Positions 16,282 to 26,412 of a DNA stretch of 45,974 bases are shown in pieces (position 1 is the stretch's first letter; every line of letters begins with the position of its first letter). The stretch is from Spirochaetaceae bacterium. Its GTDB lineage: Bacteria; Spirochaetota; Spirochaetia; SZUA-6; Fen-1364. Under the pieces are notes generated by a model. The model was not told where the DNA came from and did not search any database. It saw nothing but the letters and a program-made list of their open reading frames with translations. The stretch is taken from contig PLNO01000300.1 of the NCBI GenBank assembly GCA_003141795.1, positions 53,755 through 99,728 of the forward strand. Reading direction: 5' to 3'. A program made the position numbers and the translations under genes.

Positions 16282-19200
16282 ATGATAGTAGAATCTGATA
16301 AAGTCACGCGGCAAATTGCAGCTTGGCGAAAGGAGCTGATCAACCTGGATCGGCGCAATCGGCTTCTGTACTACAAGCCGACCCAGACCTCGACGGTCGA
16401 GATTGTCGCGCCTGCGCCCGCCACTATCGTCGACCGCCTGTTTTCCTCACATTCCCCAGGTCTCGCAATCGTTCCCACCCCTGAGGATGAGACAGAACTG
16501 TTCGAGCAGGGCGAACCTGGTCTGGGCAAGTACCAATTGCAGGCAGCCGAGACCAAACAAGACCAGCTATCCCGAACTTTGCTGAATCTGGAAAGAAAGG
16601 CTGTCCAGCAGTACCTCGACCGAGGCCTCTGGACCCTGTTCTTGGGCGTTGGGATGTTGGAGTGGAACGACACTCCATACGATAGCGGGGAACCGCCAGT
16701 CCAATCTCCACTCTTGATGGTTCCAGTTGAATTAGAACATGAAGCTGCCGCTGCGAGATTCTCGATCAAGCGATCCGACGAAGAGATCGCCTTGAACCCC
16801 GCGCTATGTGCGAAGCTTCTAAACGACTTCGAAATCAAACTTGAATTGCCCGAGGACCTTGAAGAGACTGATGTAGTAGCGGTCCTCGACTGGGTGAGAA
16901 GCGTCGTCGGCACTCAATCAGGATGGAAGGTTCTTGCGCAAGCGGTGCTTTCAACATTCTCGTTCCACAAGGAGGCGATTTACAAGGACCTCCTACAAAA
17001 TGAAAAGCAAATAGCCAAGAACCCTCTCGTCACGTCGGTGATCCTCGGGAACGAACATTTCGCCGACTTCCTCTTCGATCCCATTCCCGACGAACGCCTC
17101 GACCAGGACGCGAAACCCGAGGATATGGTTTCGATCCTTGATGCCGACTCAAGCCAACGGCGGGCAATTGTTGCTGCAACCCAAGGAAGGAGCTTTGTCC
17201 TCGACGGACCGCCTGGAACAGGCAAGAGCCAGACAATCGCAAACATCATCTGCGAGCAGTTGGCCAGGGGCAAAACGGTCCTGTTCGCTTCCGAAAAAGC
17301 TGCGGCTCTTGAGGTTGTCTCCAAGCGACTGGGGGCGGCGGGTCTGGGTGAGTTCATCTTGGAACTCCACAGCCACAAGGCCACAAGGAAGGAAGTTGCG
17401 CAGCGTTTGGGCGCCTCACTTCACTCCCGAGGCAAGGCTGGCACCCCTATGACGGAGGAAGAGCTCTACCGCGTGGAAGCGCAACGTCTGGAGCTCACGG
17501 GTTGGGCGGCGGCGATGAACGAGCTCCGACTACCCTTGAAGAAATCCTTGTTCGAAGTGGTTGGTATCGTGTCGCGCTATGACTCTCTTCCCGCGATGCC
17601 CCTGGCCGCCATTGATCCTGCGCTCCTGACCGACGGCGAGAGAGAAAGAAGGATGGAATATGCTCGGGCCCTTTCAAGGTCCTGGGGTCCCATTGATCGA
17701 GGCGAGGCGTTTCTGTGGGATGAACCGTCCATTGATCGCCTCAACACGGAGACGCGAAACGAAATCGACGCTTCGTGCTCCGCTGCCACCGATTCGTTCT
17801 CCAGCTTCGCAGATCTCGGAGCGCTGGTCGCCGAGGGACTGGCGTTCCCCATCCCCAAGTCACTGACAGATATCGAATCGCTCTTGGCCACAGAAGACCT
17901 CATGTCATCGAGGCCCAACATTCCGTTTGATTGGCTTCTTGAGAAAGACCTCAGCAAGGTCGAAGAAAAGATGGCGCAACTCTCTGCCTTGTCTGAGTCT
18001 CTGCATCTCTCCGACAAGAAACTCTTGGAGATGACGAGAGGCAAAGGGCGTTCAATTGCCCCAACGTTGCAACGAGACATGAGGATCAACCTGACTGCCA
18101 TCGAGCAGGTTGGGGAGCCCTGGAAGCCAATGATCTCTCTCGATGCCACAGCTCTCAGCAGGCACTTTGAGTTCTTCAAGCAATTCGGCCCACGGTTGAA
18201 AGGAATCGCGGTTATTGTCAACTCGATCGTCGCAAATTTCTCGCACGACGCGCCTCGGATCAAGGTCGCTGACTTGCCAGAACTTGTTGAACTTGCAAGA
18301 AACGTGGTGGCCGACCAAAGACCAGAACCTCACTGGCTGAGCCAAGACAATCTTGAGAAGGTCATTGATGCCTGCAAAGAACTCAGACCAATTCTCGTTG
18401 AGCACGCGAATCTCTGTAGGCATCTTGACCCCGTCTTCTCCCGATCAATCATGGCGCTTGATCTTGAGGCCGTAGCCCTCCGTTTTCAACGTGACTTCTC
18501 TACCCTGAGATGGTTCAAGAGCCAGTACTGGAAGGATAAGAAGGCGCTGCAACCCTACTGTCTTTCAGGCAAGGTGAGAAAGGTCGAGAGAGGTCTACTG
18601 AGCAAGGCCCGCGACTTGAAGTCGCTGGAACAGAGGATTGAGGCCAGGTCCCAAACGTGCGCCAGCCTGCTCGGAAGACATTGGCAACGCGAAAAGACCG
18701 ACGTCGACCACCTCGAAAGCGCAATTGCCGTTGCAGACAGAGCAATCCTCTGGTTTCACAGAGGCTTCGAGAAGAACCTCCTCAGGTCCTTTCTCTGTGA
18801 CAGCCCCGCGTCCGAAAGCAAGATAATCCTAGAGGCAGGAAACGACCTGCACGACGAGCTCGATCGGTTCAAACACCAAATCATCGAGGCTTGTCCTGGG
18901 CTTGCTGGCGCAGTTACTCATTTCGATGCAGCCGAGCTCTCCTCGATCCTGGAAAAGTTGTGGAAGCCCTATCAGGCTCTTTCAGAGGAAGTCGGCTCCC
19001 TGAACCAGCTCTGCACTTCTGTGTTTACTCTGGGCGACACCTTGACTGCCGCGGAGGAACGCGCCCGAGTTCACGAAGGAGAGGAACACTTCAGGGAGAA
19101 CGAAATTGGCTATCGAGCCATGTTTGGCCAAGACTATCGCTCAGACCACACTGACTGGCCACGAGTTCAGGCTTCGATCCGTTGGGCAGCACATGTTCGG

Positions 19201-21795
19201 CAAGTGCACCCGCAGGGACTCAGCGACCGCAGCGCCCAGATGATATTGTCCGTGCCAATTCGGCACGCCGAACTGGTGGCAGCCCGCGAGGCTTTCTCGA
19301 AAGCCACGATGCGGTTGCTTGACTATCTCCTGCCCATTTCACGGTCGAGACAGATCCTGGAAACCGTCTCGGACATCTCTACGATTCGATCGCTTCTCGA
19401 TGGGCTTTCATCAAGCATCGCCGATATTGCCGAGGCAATCGAGTACAGGCAGCAAGTCGCCCGCGCAGGCGCCTTTGGCCTTGGTCAAGTAGTCGACACT
19501 TGCATAAAGCAACGTATCAGAGCCGAAAGCGTTCCGTTCGCGGTAGACAAATCAATCCTCGAATGCTGGATCAAATACAGCATCGGGAAGGATGGACGAC
19601 TCAAGAATCTCCAGATAGATGAACGGCAGAGGATTCTCCAGGAATTCCGAAACCTGGATACGAAGCTGGTCCGCACTGCTGCCTCGCGCATCACGAATGC
19701 GTGCAACCAGCGGCGGCCGCGCAACAGCGGTGGAACAGCGTCGATTATCGCGCGAGAGGCAGAGAAGCAGAGGAGGCACATGCCTATTCGAGCGCTCATG
19801 GAGAAGGCTGGTCCCGTTATCCAGGACTTGAAGCCATGCTTCATGATGAGCCCTCTGTCGGTGAGCCAGTTCGTTCCTCCGCAAATGGGATTCGACACGG
19901 TCATCTTCGACGAAGCATCCCAAGTCAAACCCGAAGACGCAATCAACTGTATCTATAGGGGCAGGCAGCTCATAGTTGCAGGCGACGAAAACCAGTTGCC
20001 CCCTACCACCTTCTTTGAGCAGTCCCACGACGATGGCGGCGATGACTACGTCGAGGAAGCCCCCGAAAGCTACGAGTCAGTCCTCGGACTCTGCAAAGGT
20101 TCTGGGGCGTTCCAGAACCTCCCACTTCTCTGGCACTACCGAAGCCGACATGAACACCTCATCCTGTTTTCGAACTACTCGTTCTACAACGGGCGACTTG
20201 TTACCTTCCCAGGTTGTCAACATGAAGGTCGAGATTTGGGTGTTGAGTTCTACTACGTCCCCAACGCCGTCTACAGAAGGGGCACGGCCAGGGACAATCT
20301 CGCCGAAGCAAAGGTCGTTGCCGAGAGGGTGCTCTTCCACCTGGACAACCACAGGGACTCCACGATTGGCATTGTCGCTCTATCTGAACCTCAAGCCTTC
20401 GCAATCGAAAGAGAACTTGACCAAGCCCTGCAAGCGTTCCCCGAACTCCTGAGAACCGCGCGGGAAGACAGGTTGGGCGGGCTCTTCGTCAAGAACCTTG
20501 AGACTGTTCAGGGTGACGAGCGCGACATTATCATCATCAGCATCGGGTACGGGCGTGACGAAACGGGCAAGTTCATAGAGAACTTCGGGCCGCTGAATAG
20601 AAAAAACGGGTGGCGCCGTCTCAATGTTGCTATCACACGCGCTCGAAAGCGGGTTGAGGTCGTTTCTTCAATTCGGTCGGAAGAAATCAGTCGAGACGCA
20701 GGCGGCGCAGGACAACTCAAGAAATACCTTCTCTTCGCAGCGAACTCGGCGAACAGACTTTCCCTGATGCTGCCAGCGGAGCGGGCAAACACAGGAGACT
20801 TGGAAAGTCCGCTTGAGGAAGAGGTGGCCGAGACGATCCGAAAGTGGGGATACGACACGCTCCCCCAAGTGGGTTGTTCAGAGTATAGAATTGACCTCGC
20901 AGTCCTGCACCCAAAGGATCCGAGTCGCTTCGTACTCGGGATCGAATGCGATGGGGCGACGTATCATTCATCCAAGGTAGCGCGTGACCGCGACCGACTC
21001 CGCCAGCAAGTCCTGGAGGGATTGGGCTGGACGATCTATCGCGTGTGGGGTTTGGCTTGGCACAGCAACAGAAAGGATCAGGAGCGCAGACTTCGAGAAG
21101 CAATAGAACATGCCTTGCATAAGGCGGAGGATGGAACACCACAACAGCCGATTTCAACTCCAACCGTGCCAATCGAAGCTTCCGATGTTGTTACTTTCCA
21201 GGAGAGCGCCAACAGGCTCTGGACCGTCCCCTATCGGGTCAAGGTTCCCACCAGTCTTGCAGGCAGTCTATACGAGATACATGACCCACGGGCGAGGCGG
21301 GCGCTCAAGGAAGCGATACTCTCAGTTGTTGAAGTAGAGGGCCCAGTTTCGTCAGACACTGTGACGCAACGAGTTCGGGACGGGCGCGGTCTCGGCCGCG
21401 CTGGAAACCGCATCCGCGAAGCAGTCGAAAGCTGCCTCACGGAACTTGTTGCTTCGGGCAAGGTCTCTGAAGACGCTGGGTTTTTCCTCCTCGATGGCAA
21501 AGAGGTGCAAGTGAGAACTCCAATAAGAAGCAGACCTGAAACAGAGCGAGATATTGATGAAATATCGGACCTTGAGCTAATGCAAGCTATCGTCGGCATC
21601 GTCGCTGATTCGAGGGCGATCAACGCCGATTCGCTTGTGAGAGAGCTCTCGCGGCTCTACGGCTGGCAACGTTTTGGGGACCAGATTCGTGCACGAACTG
21701 TTCCGCTCATCCGCCAAATGAAGTGGCGCAAGCTGATCGGGGAGTTGAACGACTCACTCGTGCCAATTGAAAAGGTGAACGGCGACGGGGAATAG
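16282..21795 (+). CDS. DUF4011 / SF1 helicase / Vsr-like nuclease giant protein (Hhe-like)
   Basis: The protein has 1837 residues; ATG 16282 is preferred because AAGGAAGA precedes it at seven bases. The N-terminus (IAAWRKELINLDRRNRLLYYK) is a DUF4011-type start. The P-loop GPPGTGKSQT is at about residue 308. Walker B DEASQ is near 1209 and the last helicase motif AITRARKR near 1449. Between P-loop and Walker B lies an unusually long, helical insertion of roughly 850 residues. Residues about 1506-1610 form a Vsr/DUF559-like nuclease (SEYRIDLAVL, GIECDGATYH, GWTIYRVWGLAW), and a DUF3320-like tail follows. This order matches the Hhe defence proteins and large helicases near prokaryotic Argonautes. 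It likely senses and cuts invading DNA. It is preceded by its own promoter candidate. Confidence 0.85.
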   Translation: MIVESDKVTRQIAAWRKELINLDRRNRLLYYKPTQTSTVEIVAPAPATIVDRLFSSHSPGLAIVPTPEDETELFEQGEPGLGKYQLQAAETKQDQLSRTLLNLERKAVQQYLDRGLWTLFLGVGMLEWNDTPYDSGEPPVQSPLLMVPVELEHEAAAARFSIKRSDEEIALNPALCAKLLNDFEIKLELPEDLEETDVVAVLDWVRSVVGTQSGWKVLAQAVLSTFSFHKEAIYKDLLQNEKQIAKNPLVTSVILGNEHFADFLFDPIPDERLDQDAKPEDMVSILDADSSQRRAIVAATQGRSFVLDGPPGTGKSQTIANIICEQLARGKTVLFASEKAAALEVVSKRLGAAGLGEFILELHSHKATRKEVAQRLGASLHSRGKAGTPMTEEELYRVEAQRLELTGWAAAMNELRLPLKKSLFEVVGIVSRYDSLPAMPLAAIDPALLTDGERERRMEYARALSRSWGPIDRGEAFLWDEPSIDRLNTETRNEIDASCSAATDSFSSFADLGALVAEGLAFPIPKSLTDIESLLATEDLMSSRPNIPFDWLLEKDLSKVEEKMAQLSALSESLHLSDKKLLEMTRGKGRSIAPTLQRDMRINLTAIEQVGEPWKPMISLDATALSRHFEFFKQFGPRLKGIAVIVNSIVANFSHDAPRIKVADLPELVELARNVVADQRPEPHWLSQDNLEKVIDACKELRPILVEHANLCRHLDPVFSRSIMALDLEAVALRFQRDFSTLRWFKSQYWKDKKALQPYCLSGKVRKVERGLLSKARDLKSLEQRIEARSQTCASLLGRHWQREKTDVDHLESAIAVADRAILWFHRGFEKNLLRSFLCDSPASESKIILEAGNDLHDELDRFKHQIIEACPGLAGAVTHFDAAELSSILEKLWKPYQALSEEVGSLNQLCTSVFTLGDTLTAAEERARVHEGEEHFRENEIGYRAMFGQDYRSDHTDWPRVQASIRWAAHVRQVHPQGLSDRSAQMILSVPIRHAELVAAREAFSKATMRLLDYLLPISRSRQILETVSDISTIRSLLDGLSSSIADIAEAIEYRQQVARAGAFGLGQVVDTCIKQRIRAESVPFAVDKSILECWIKYSIGKDGRLKNLQIDERQRILQEFRNLDTKLVRTAASRITNACNQRRPRNSGGTASIIAREAEKQRRHMPIRALMEKAGPVIQDLKPCFMMSPLSVSQFVPPQMGFDTVIFDEASQVKPEDAINCIYRGRQLIVAGDENQLPPTTFFEQSHDDGGDDYVEEAPESYESVLGLCKGSGAFQNLPLLWHYRSRHEHLILFSNYSFYNGRLVTFPGCQHEGRDLGVEFYYVPNAVYRRGTARDNLAEAKVVAERVLFHLDNHRDSTIGIVALSEPQAFAIERELDQALQAFPELLRTAREDRLGGLFVKNLETVQGDERDIIIISIGYGRDETGKFIENFGPLNRKNGWRRLNVAITRARKRVEVVSSIRSEEISRDAGGAGQLKKYLLFAANSANRLSLMLPAERANTGDLESPLEEEVAETIRKWGYDTLPQVGCSEYRIDLAVLHPKDPSRFVLGIECDGATYHSSKVARDRDRLRQQVLEGLGWTIYRVWGLAWHSNRKDQERRLREAIEHALHKAEDGTPQQPISTPTVPIEASDVVTFQESANRLWTVPYRVKVPTSLAGSLYEIHDPRARRALKEAILSVVEVEGPVSSDTVTQRVRDGRGLGRAGNRIREAVESCLTELVASGKVSEDAGFFLLDGKEVQVRTPIRSRPETERDIDEISDLELMQAIVGIVADSRAINADSLVRELSRLYGWQRFGDQIRARTVPLIRQMKWRKLIGELNDSLVPIEKVNGDGE

Positions 21796-22059
21796 GCTCG
21801 CGTAGGCTGGCCTCCCTTTCCCGTGTTTTGTGGCGCCACCGCTGACCCATATGTATCTTCGAAAGCACCAGCTTACTCTGGACGACAGCCTCACGGAGAG
21901 ACCAGGCGTACTTCCTCCCCGTTGTTCAGTCAGAGGACCCGCTTGTCCCACAGTCTTCGCTACGCAGATTGCGTGAAGTCTGGAGGGAAGGAGGACGTTA
22001 TTCCGTACACGGGCGCCGATGGCCAAGCGCGGCCCGCCGCGCATCGCCGAATCCCGTCC

Positions 22060-22878
22060 TCATTTCCCTGTGTCACCGCTGAGGAGCGAGCTGTCGTTCG
22101 CAGCGCCCTGCCCGTCCTGGAAGGACCTCAGCATGAAGTCGGCAATAGTCTTGGCGGAATCGACCACAAGCTTGGCATGCCGTCTCTCCAGTCTGTACTT
22201 CCTCCTGGAGGATCGTCCGTGCGCGTCAGAAAGGGCATTCCGTGCTTCCGAAACGCCCTGTACGATTGAGAAGAATCCAGAGAGGACCTTTTTGAAACAG
22301 TCGTCCTCGTAGTCCGCAGGGTTCATCTTCAGGACTGTCGCTGCCTTGCGATAGAGCTTCAGCGCGTCTTCAGAATCCTCATAGCCCACGTCCCTCGTGT
22401 CCAGAATGTGCTTCAACACGGTTTCCAGCAAACTCTTGGCGTTCGTGAGGGCGCCATCGTAGTCTGCCTCCGCGAGTCTACCTTCGCACTTTTCTACCTG
22501 CTCGGCGATAAATGCCAAGTCCACCCCATCCAGCCCTATTTCGACGCCTCGTCCAGTCGGTATCGGCAGGTTGGGATCAATGAAGAACTCCATCCAGTTC
22601 AAATCTGGTGCACCTTCTTGAATCGGGTAGACAACATGGAAGGCCTTGAGGACGTCTTCCCGATCCCCTTCGTCGAGCCCAAGAAGGGCTTCGTGCGTCT
22701 GGATGTCTGAGTACACCTCAACTGAAGTTCGGAGCGAGTTGTATGCCCGCCCATAGGTTGAAGAAACGTTCAGTTCATAAGTGACGCCCTTGAGCAGACG
22801 CGCGAGATCGGGTCGTTTGTAGAATACCAGGGCCTCGATGATCTTTTGCTCGATCGGCTTCGCGGTGTCAGCACTCAT
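22060..22878 (-). CDS. Abortive infection protein with Abi_C (HEPN-like) domain
   Basis: The protein has 272 residues from ATG 22878 (MSADTAKPIEQKII); an ATG at 22899 would add seven. The N-terminal half has no clear family. The C-terminal part (residues about 130-245) resembles the abortive infection C-terminal domain: DYDGALTNAKSLLETVLKHIL, then FFSIVQGVSEARNALSDAHG, where Arg-Asn and the Asp-x-His match the 'RNxxGDAHG' motif at about 213-221. Such domains belong to the HEPN superfamily and are found in AbiA/AbiJ-type toxins that may cut RNA. It converges with the giant helicase gene (265 bases between stops) and is divergent from the gene at 23084. It probably acts alone as an abortive effector. 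Confidence 0.7.
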   Translation of the reverse strand: MSADTAKPIEQKIIEALVFYKRPDLARLLKGVTYELNVSSTYGRAYNSLRTSVEVYSDIQTHEALLGLDEGDREDVLKAFHVVYPIQEGAPDLNWMEFFIDPNLPIPTGRGVEIGLDGVDLAFIAEQVEKCEGRLAEADYDGALTNAKSLLETVLKHILDTRDVGYEDSEDALKLYRKAATVLKMNPADYEDDCFKKVLSGFFSIVQGVSEARNALSDAHGRSSRRKYRLERRHAKLVVDSAKTIADFMLRSFQDGQGAANDSSLLSGDTGK

Positions 22879-23083
22879 CACTGCACACTCCGACAACATC
22901 CTACCAGAGTCAGTCTGATTCCAGAAGTTGCTTTCGTCGCCTGAGAATCAGCGCTGCACGCTCGGAGTGAGCAGTTTGAGGAAGCCATCGGTGTCGAGTC
23001 CGTTGAGGCGGAACCAAACCCCTCAGCCTTTGCAGCGCTGTCCAAATGAGATAGCGTCTGAAGCAGAATCGGGAGGACGGATA

Positions 23084-23794
23084 GTGAGTGCACGGAAGTC
23101 AGGCGGCCTTGATCCGACAAGAGCTCACAGCCGAATTTCGGCGGCGGCAATCCCGAACTGGGTCGTTCGGGAGGCGACGGAGGCAGACCCCAGGAACGAC
23201 CGCGTCGTTCTGGAGAATCCAGCGGTGGTAGCCTCGTTGGACGAGCTCCTTCTCACGAAGTACCTCCCCGTCGTTCGAGCCGAGTTGGAGAAGACGGGCC
23301 ACGACTACCATCCGCGTGAAGCCGTCCCCACTATTGAATCCGCTACGATCAGTGGCCCGCAGCTCGCCCGCAAGCTGACCTTCTTGCTCCTTGACCAGCT
23401 CGGCTTTCTATTCCTGCGCTGCTCGGTGAGCTGCGACAGGACGGGATACATGGTCGAGAAGGAGTTCTACCTCGATCTTCCCGAGTCCACCGATCCCAAA
23501 TATCTGTGGCGCATTCTCGGTGATGAGCGCTTCGCTGGGAACCCGCCTTCTTTGATGGTTCAGCGTTCGGTGCTCCATCCAGAGATGGGCACCTACTTCT
23601 GGATCAAGTTCGAGGCAGGCACTGGATTTCAGTCGGGGCCCTGGGAAATGCACGGTGAGGGGCTCGCCGACATCACGCAAACGATCAGGAACGCCTGCGA
23701 GATGTATGAGCAGTCGATGGTCGAGGGATTCCAGTCTACGGATGATGTTGACCGCTTCCTTGAGATCGCCAAGCGGAGCTTCGAGGCGAGCTGA
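23084..23794 (+). CDS. Hypothetical protein, 236 residues
   Basis: GTG 23084 follows GGGAGGA at six to seven bases, so the longer frame from 22928 is unlikely. The protein is soluble and mixed alpha/beta; notable segments are PIESATI-like hydrophobics (ISGPQLARKLTFLLLDQLGFLFL), YMVEKEFYLDLPE and a C-terminal helix (RNACEMYEQSMVEG). No catalytic motif is recognised. It sits between the Abi_C gene (divergent) and the kinase gene (downstream, same strand, about 250 bases away). Confidence 0.6.
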   Translation: MSARKSGGLDPTRAHSRISAAAIPNWVVREATEADPRNDRVVLENPAVVASLDELLLTKYLPVVRAELEKTGHDYHPREAVPTIESATISGPQLARKLTFLLLDQLGFLFLRCSVSCDRTGYMVEKEFYLDLPESTDPKYLWRILGDERFAGNPPSLMVQRSVLHPEMGTYFWIKFEAGTGFQSGPWEMHGEGLADITQTIRNACEMYEQSMVEGFQSTDDVDRFLEIAKRSFEAS

Positions 23795-23981
23795 CTCGCG
23801 CGTGTCACCTTCTGGACAGCGCATGGATCGTGCTCGCCGCCGCGGTCTGGTTTCCGCTATCAGGCGTCATAGCGCGTTCTCTTCTTCAGGGTGCGGCGCC
23901 CAAGCATCCGCTGTATACACACGCCCCCTCTCTACCCAAGAGATGACTTCCCGATTTGAACGTTGACGACTCGTTTTGCCC

Positions 23982-24010
23982 TTGCGAGAAGCCAGAGGGC
24001 TTTGTACTAT
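23982..24010 (+). promoter_or_regulatory. Sigma70-type promoter candidate for the kinase gene
   Basis: TTGCGA (23982-23987) and TACTAT (24005-24010) have a 17-base spacer. The start would fall near 24017, giving a leader of about 30 bases to the GTG at 24048. Confidence 0.5.
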
Positions 24011-24047
24011 TCCACTCTGGCCTGCCGTGAAATAGAGAGGAAGTCCT

Positions 24048-25550
24048 GTGCCCGAGATGAAAGTCGGATCTATCATTACGCTGCCTGAGGTTGCGAACGA
24101 GTCCTTCATCATATCGAGGATTTCCACAGGGGGAATGGGGGTTGTTTATTTCTTGAGGCCGCTCAACCCCCTCAACCGCGAGTACGCCCTCAAGATGTAC
24201 AAACAGGTAGACGACAGGGCGCTATTCGAGAGAGAGGCTGAGCTTTGGAGCCAGCTCTCTTGGTCGCCCTACATCGCTGAGTTCATCTGCTATGGCTACC
24301 TAAAGGATCGCCCGTACATCCTTTCCGCCAAGTACGAGAGTGACCTGTCGGGCTACAGGTTCGAGCACCTCTCCGCCTCCGAGGCCCTCAGGATGGTGGC
24401 AGGGATCATTCTGGGTCTCAAGTTAGCGAACGAAAGGCTCGGGCTGATCCATAAAGACCTGAAGCCGCAGAACATCTTCGTCCAGCACGGGCTGCCCCGA
24501 GTTGGGGACTTCGGACTGGCGGGCTTTCATCGCCTTGTGGTAGCCGACAAGCTCCGCGGTTCAGGGATTGCAGAGCAGGCAACGATGGGCCCCATTTCGG
24601 GAACGCTGCCTTACATGGCTCCAGAGATCATTCACGAACGAGCAGTGCCCTCTATCCTTACTGACATCTACGGCCTCGGCGTCACTCTTTTCGCCTGGAT
24701 CACCAACCAGTTACCCCTTGATCCTTTGTCCTGCACCCCAAACGTGGGCGGCCTCAGGCTGCTGCAACAGTATCTACGCGACCTACAGGAACTTCGTTTG
24801 CTTGTCCTGCGCTGCATTCATCCTGACCCCTCCCAGCGTCTTCGCTCCTACTCGGAAGCCCTAAGCCTCCTGCCCATATCAGTTCAGTCCATACCGCCTG
24901 AGCAATCTGACAGGGAAGTCGCACGAATCGTCACATACGCGCAGACTCGTCGAAAAATGAACCAGCACCCATTCGTCCTTGAGTTCCTCAAGCAGTCCCT
25001 GCGGGTCCATCACGATCATCCCCTCCTCATCAACCAAGTGGCAATCGCGCTGAAGGAAATAGGGAAAGAGGCCGAGGCAGAGCGCACGCTCCGAGAGTTG
25101 TTCGTAGTACCCTTGAACTATGACAAGAAGGAGTACTTGGACCCGCTGTGCAACCTCGCCCAGTGTTACCTTTCCAGAGGGGATATTGACGGACTTGTCG
25201 CTGCCTTTGACAAGGCTGCGCCTTCGCTCGACATGCCAGTCGCGCTCGGGCAGTTCTTCGAGTTGGGGATCTATGCGTACTTCACAAGCCGCTTCGGTGA
25301 TGCCTTTCGCGCACTCGCTGTCTTCTTCCAGGCGGGCCATGATGACCTTCGTGCTGCACTTTGCCTATTTGCCGCGGCAATTAGGGAAGGTAGAACTGGG
25401 GAGGCGCTTGGCTTGCTCCAGGAGAGGAGCAAGAGCATCGCTGCGCTTCTGCCACTTTTCGAAGAGGCAACACGCAATCCCGCCGCAGAGGAGACTGTAC
25501 TCCAACAGATTGAGGAGAGGTTTCGATCGGGGTTCAGAAACAAGCAATGA
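24048..25550 (+). CDS. Serine/threonine protein kinase with helical-repeat tail
   Basis: The protein has 500 residues. GTG 24048 fits AGAGGAAG at about five bases. The kinase domain (about 15-285) is complete: glycine loop ISTGGMGVVYFL, the ATP-binding Lys in YALKMYK (49), catalytic loop HKDLKPQNIF (about 135, with Lys in the usual Arg place of HRD), GDFGLAGF (about 154) and YMAPEIIH (about 190). No membrane segment follows, so it is cytosolic. Residues about 300-500 look like tetratricopeptide repeats (FVLEFLKQSL, PLLINQVAIALKEIGKEAEAE). Kinases occur in defence systems where they relay infection to an effector. The gene at 25628 is 77 bases downstream and may be its partner or target. Confidence 0.9.
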   Translation: MPEMKVGSIITLPEVANESFIISRISTGGMGVVYFLRPLNPLNREYALKMYKQVDDRALFEREAELWSQLSWSPYIAEFICYGYLKDRPYILSAKYESDLSGYRFEHLSASEALRMVAGIILGLKLANERLGLIHKDLKPQNIFVQHGLPRVGDFGLAGFHRLVVADKLRGSGIAEQATMGPISGTLPYMAPEIIHERAVPSILTDIYGLGVTLFAWITNQLPLDPLSCTPNVGGLRLLQQYLRDLQELRLLVLRCIHPDPSQRLRSYSEALSLLPISVQSIPPEQSDREVARIVTYAQTRRKMNQHPFVLEFLKQSLRVHHDHPLLINQVAIALKEIGKEAEAERTLRELFVVPLNYDKKEYLDPLCNLAQCYLSRGDIDGLVAAFDKAAPSLDMPVALGQFFELGIYAYFTSRFGDAFRALAVFFQAGHDDLRAALCLFAAAIREGRTGEALGLLQERSKSIAALLPLFEEATRNPAAEETVLQQIEERFRSGFRNKQ

Positions 25551-25627
25551 AGCAGCGGCTCAGGCTTAGGTAGCACCTCGCACGCCAAGCCGCAGGAATT
25601 GGCCGATGTCTGAAGGAGGGTTGACTG

Positions 25628-26311
25628 ATGGGAATCTTCGAATCGTCGAAAGCAACGGCCTATTTCAAGAACCTTTCACCCGAGGATCAGGTGCGTTATG
25701 TCTATCTCCACACGTTTAGCGGATTCCTATTGCACATGCTTCAGACTGAGCTGATGGAAAAGATGACCGCCCTGTGCGAGGGGAAGCTCCCGTGGGAGAG
25801 GATCGTGGAGTTGACGCTCCCGCACATCTTGGTTCCCATGGAGATCCCCGATGCATCGACCGACCCCATGCTGTACCTGGTCCCCAACAGGGCATTCTGC
25901 GGTGACCAGTTCAAAGGAAGTGCCGAACTGCTTTGCCATCAAATGCTCCTCGGCGGGCATAGTTTGCACGCATCGGTGAGGATCCTTACTGACCCTGAGA
26001 TCTCGAAGACGCCTTATGAGTCGTTCCAGCAAATGATCGTCGTCTTGCTCGGCCAAGCCCAGATCAACCCAGACGGGAAGGTCCCCTCCGTGGAGAGCGA
26101 ACTGTTCAAGCGGTTCCACATGCTCATCGGCTTGAGTTACCAGACTTTCAAGAAGAAGTTCGGGGAGAACGTCGAGGAAGCAGCTCAGAGGGTCGGCCGT
26201 GAGCTGAGCAACGCAAACAAAGGAGTGGAGCAGTTCATGATTGGGTTTGGAGCATTCTGCACCATGCGGGACAATCCAGCGATGGTCCGTCAGGCGATGA
26301 AGCGCTCCTAA
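25628..26311 (+). CDS. Hypothetical protein downstream of kinase, 227 residues
   Basis: The ATG follows GGAGGG at eight bases. The protein is mostly helical with hydrophobic runs but no clear membrane segment: YLHTFSGFLLHMLQTEL, HILVPMEIPDAST, SHSLHASVR-like GGHSLHASVRIL, and a Lys/Glu-rich C-terminus. I recognise no family. Rightward and close to the kinase gene, it is the best candidate for a co-acting protein, such as a substrate. The next gene converges with it. Confidence 0.6.
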   Translation: MGIFESSKATAYFKNLSPEDQVRYVYLHTFSGFLLHMLQTELMEKMTALCEGKLPWERIVELTLPHILVPMEIPDASTDPMLYLVPNRAFCGDQFKGSAELLCHQMLLGGHSLHASVRILTDPEISKTPYESFQQMIVVLLGQAQINPDGKVPSVESELFKRFHMLIGLSYQTFKKKFGENVEEAAQRVGRELSNANKGVEQFMIGFGAFCTMRDNPAMVRQAMKRS

Positions 26312-26412
26312 GCTAGGTCCGAGGCGAATTCGACGACGGTTCTCCCGTCATCAGTATGCTCGGCGAGGCTATCTCCGACGTCTGCCTGCCGACCACCAAC
26401 GCACCCACAAAG

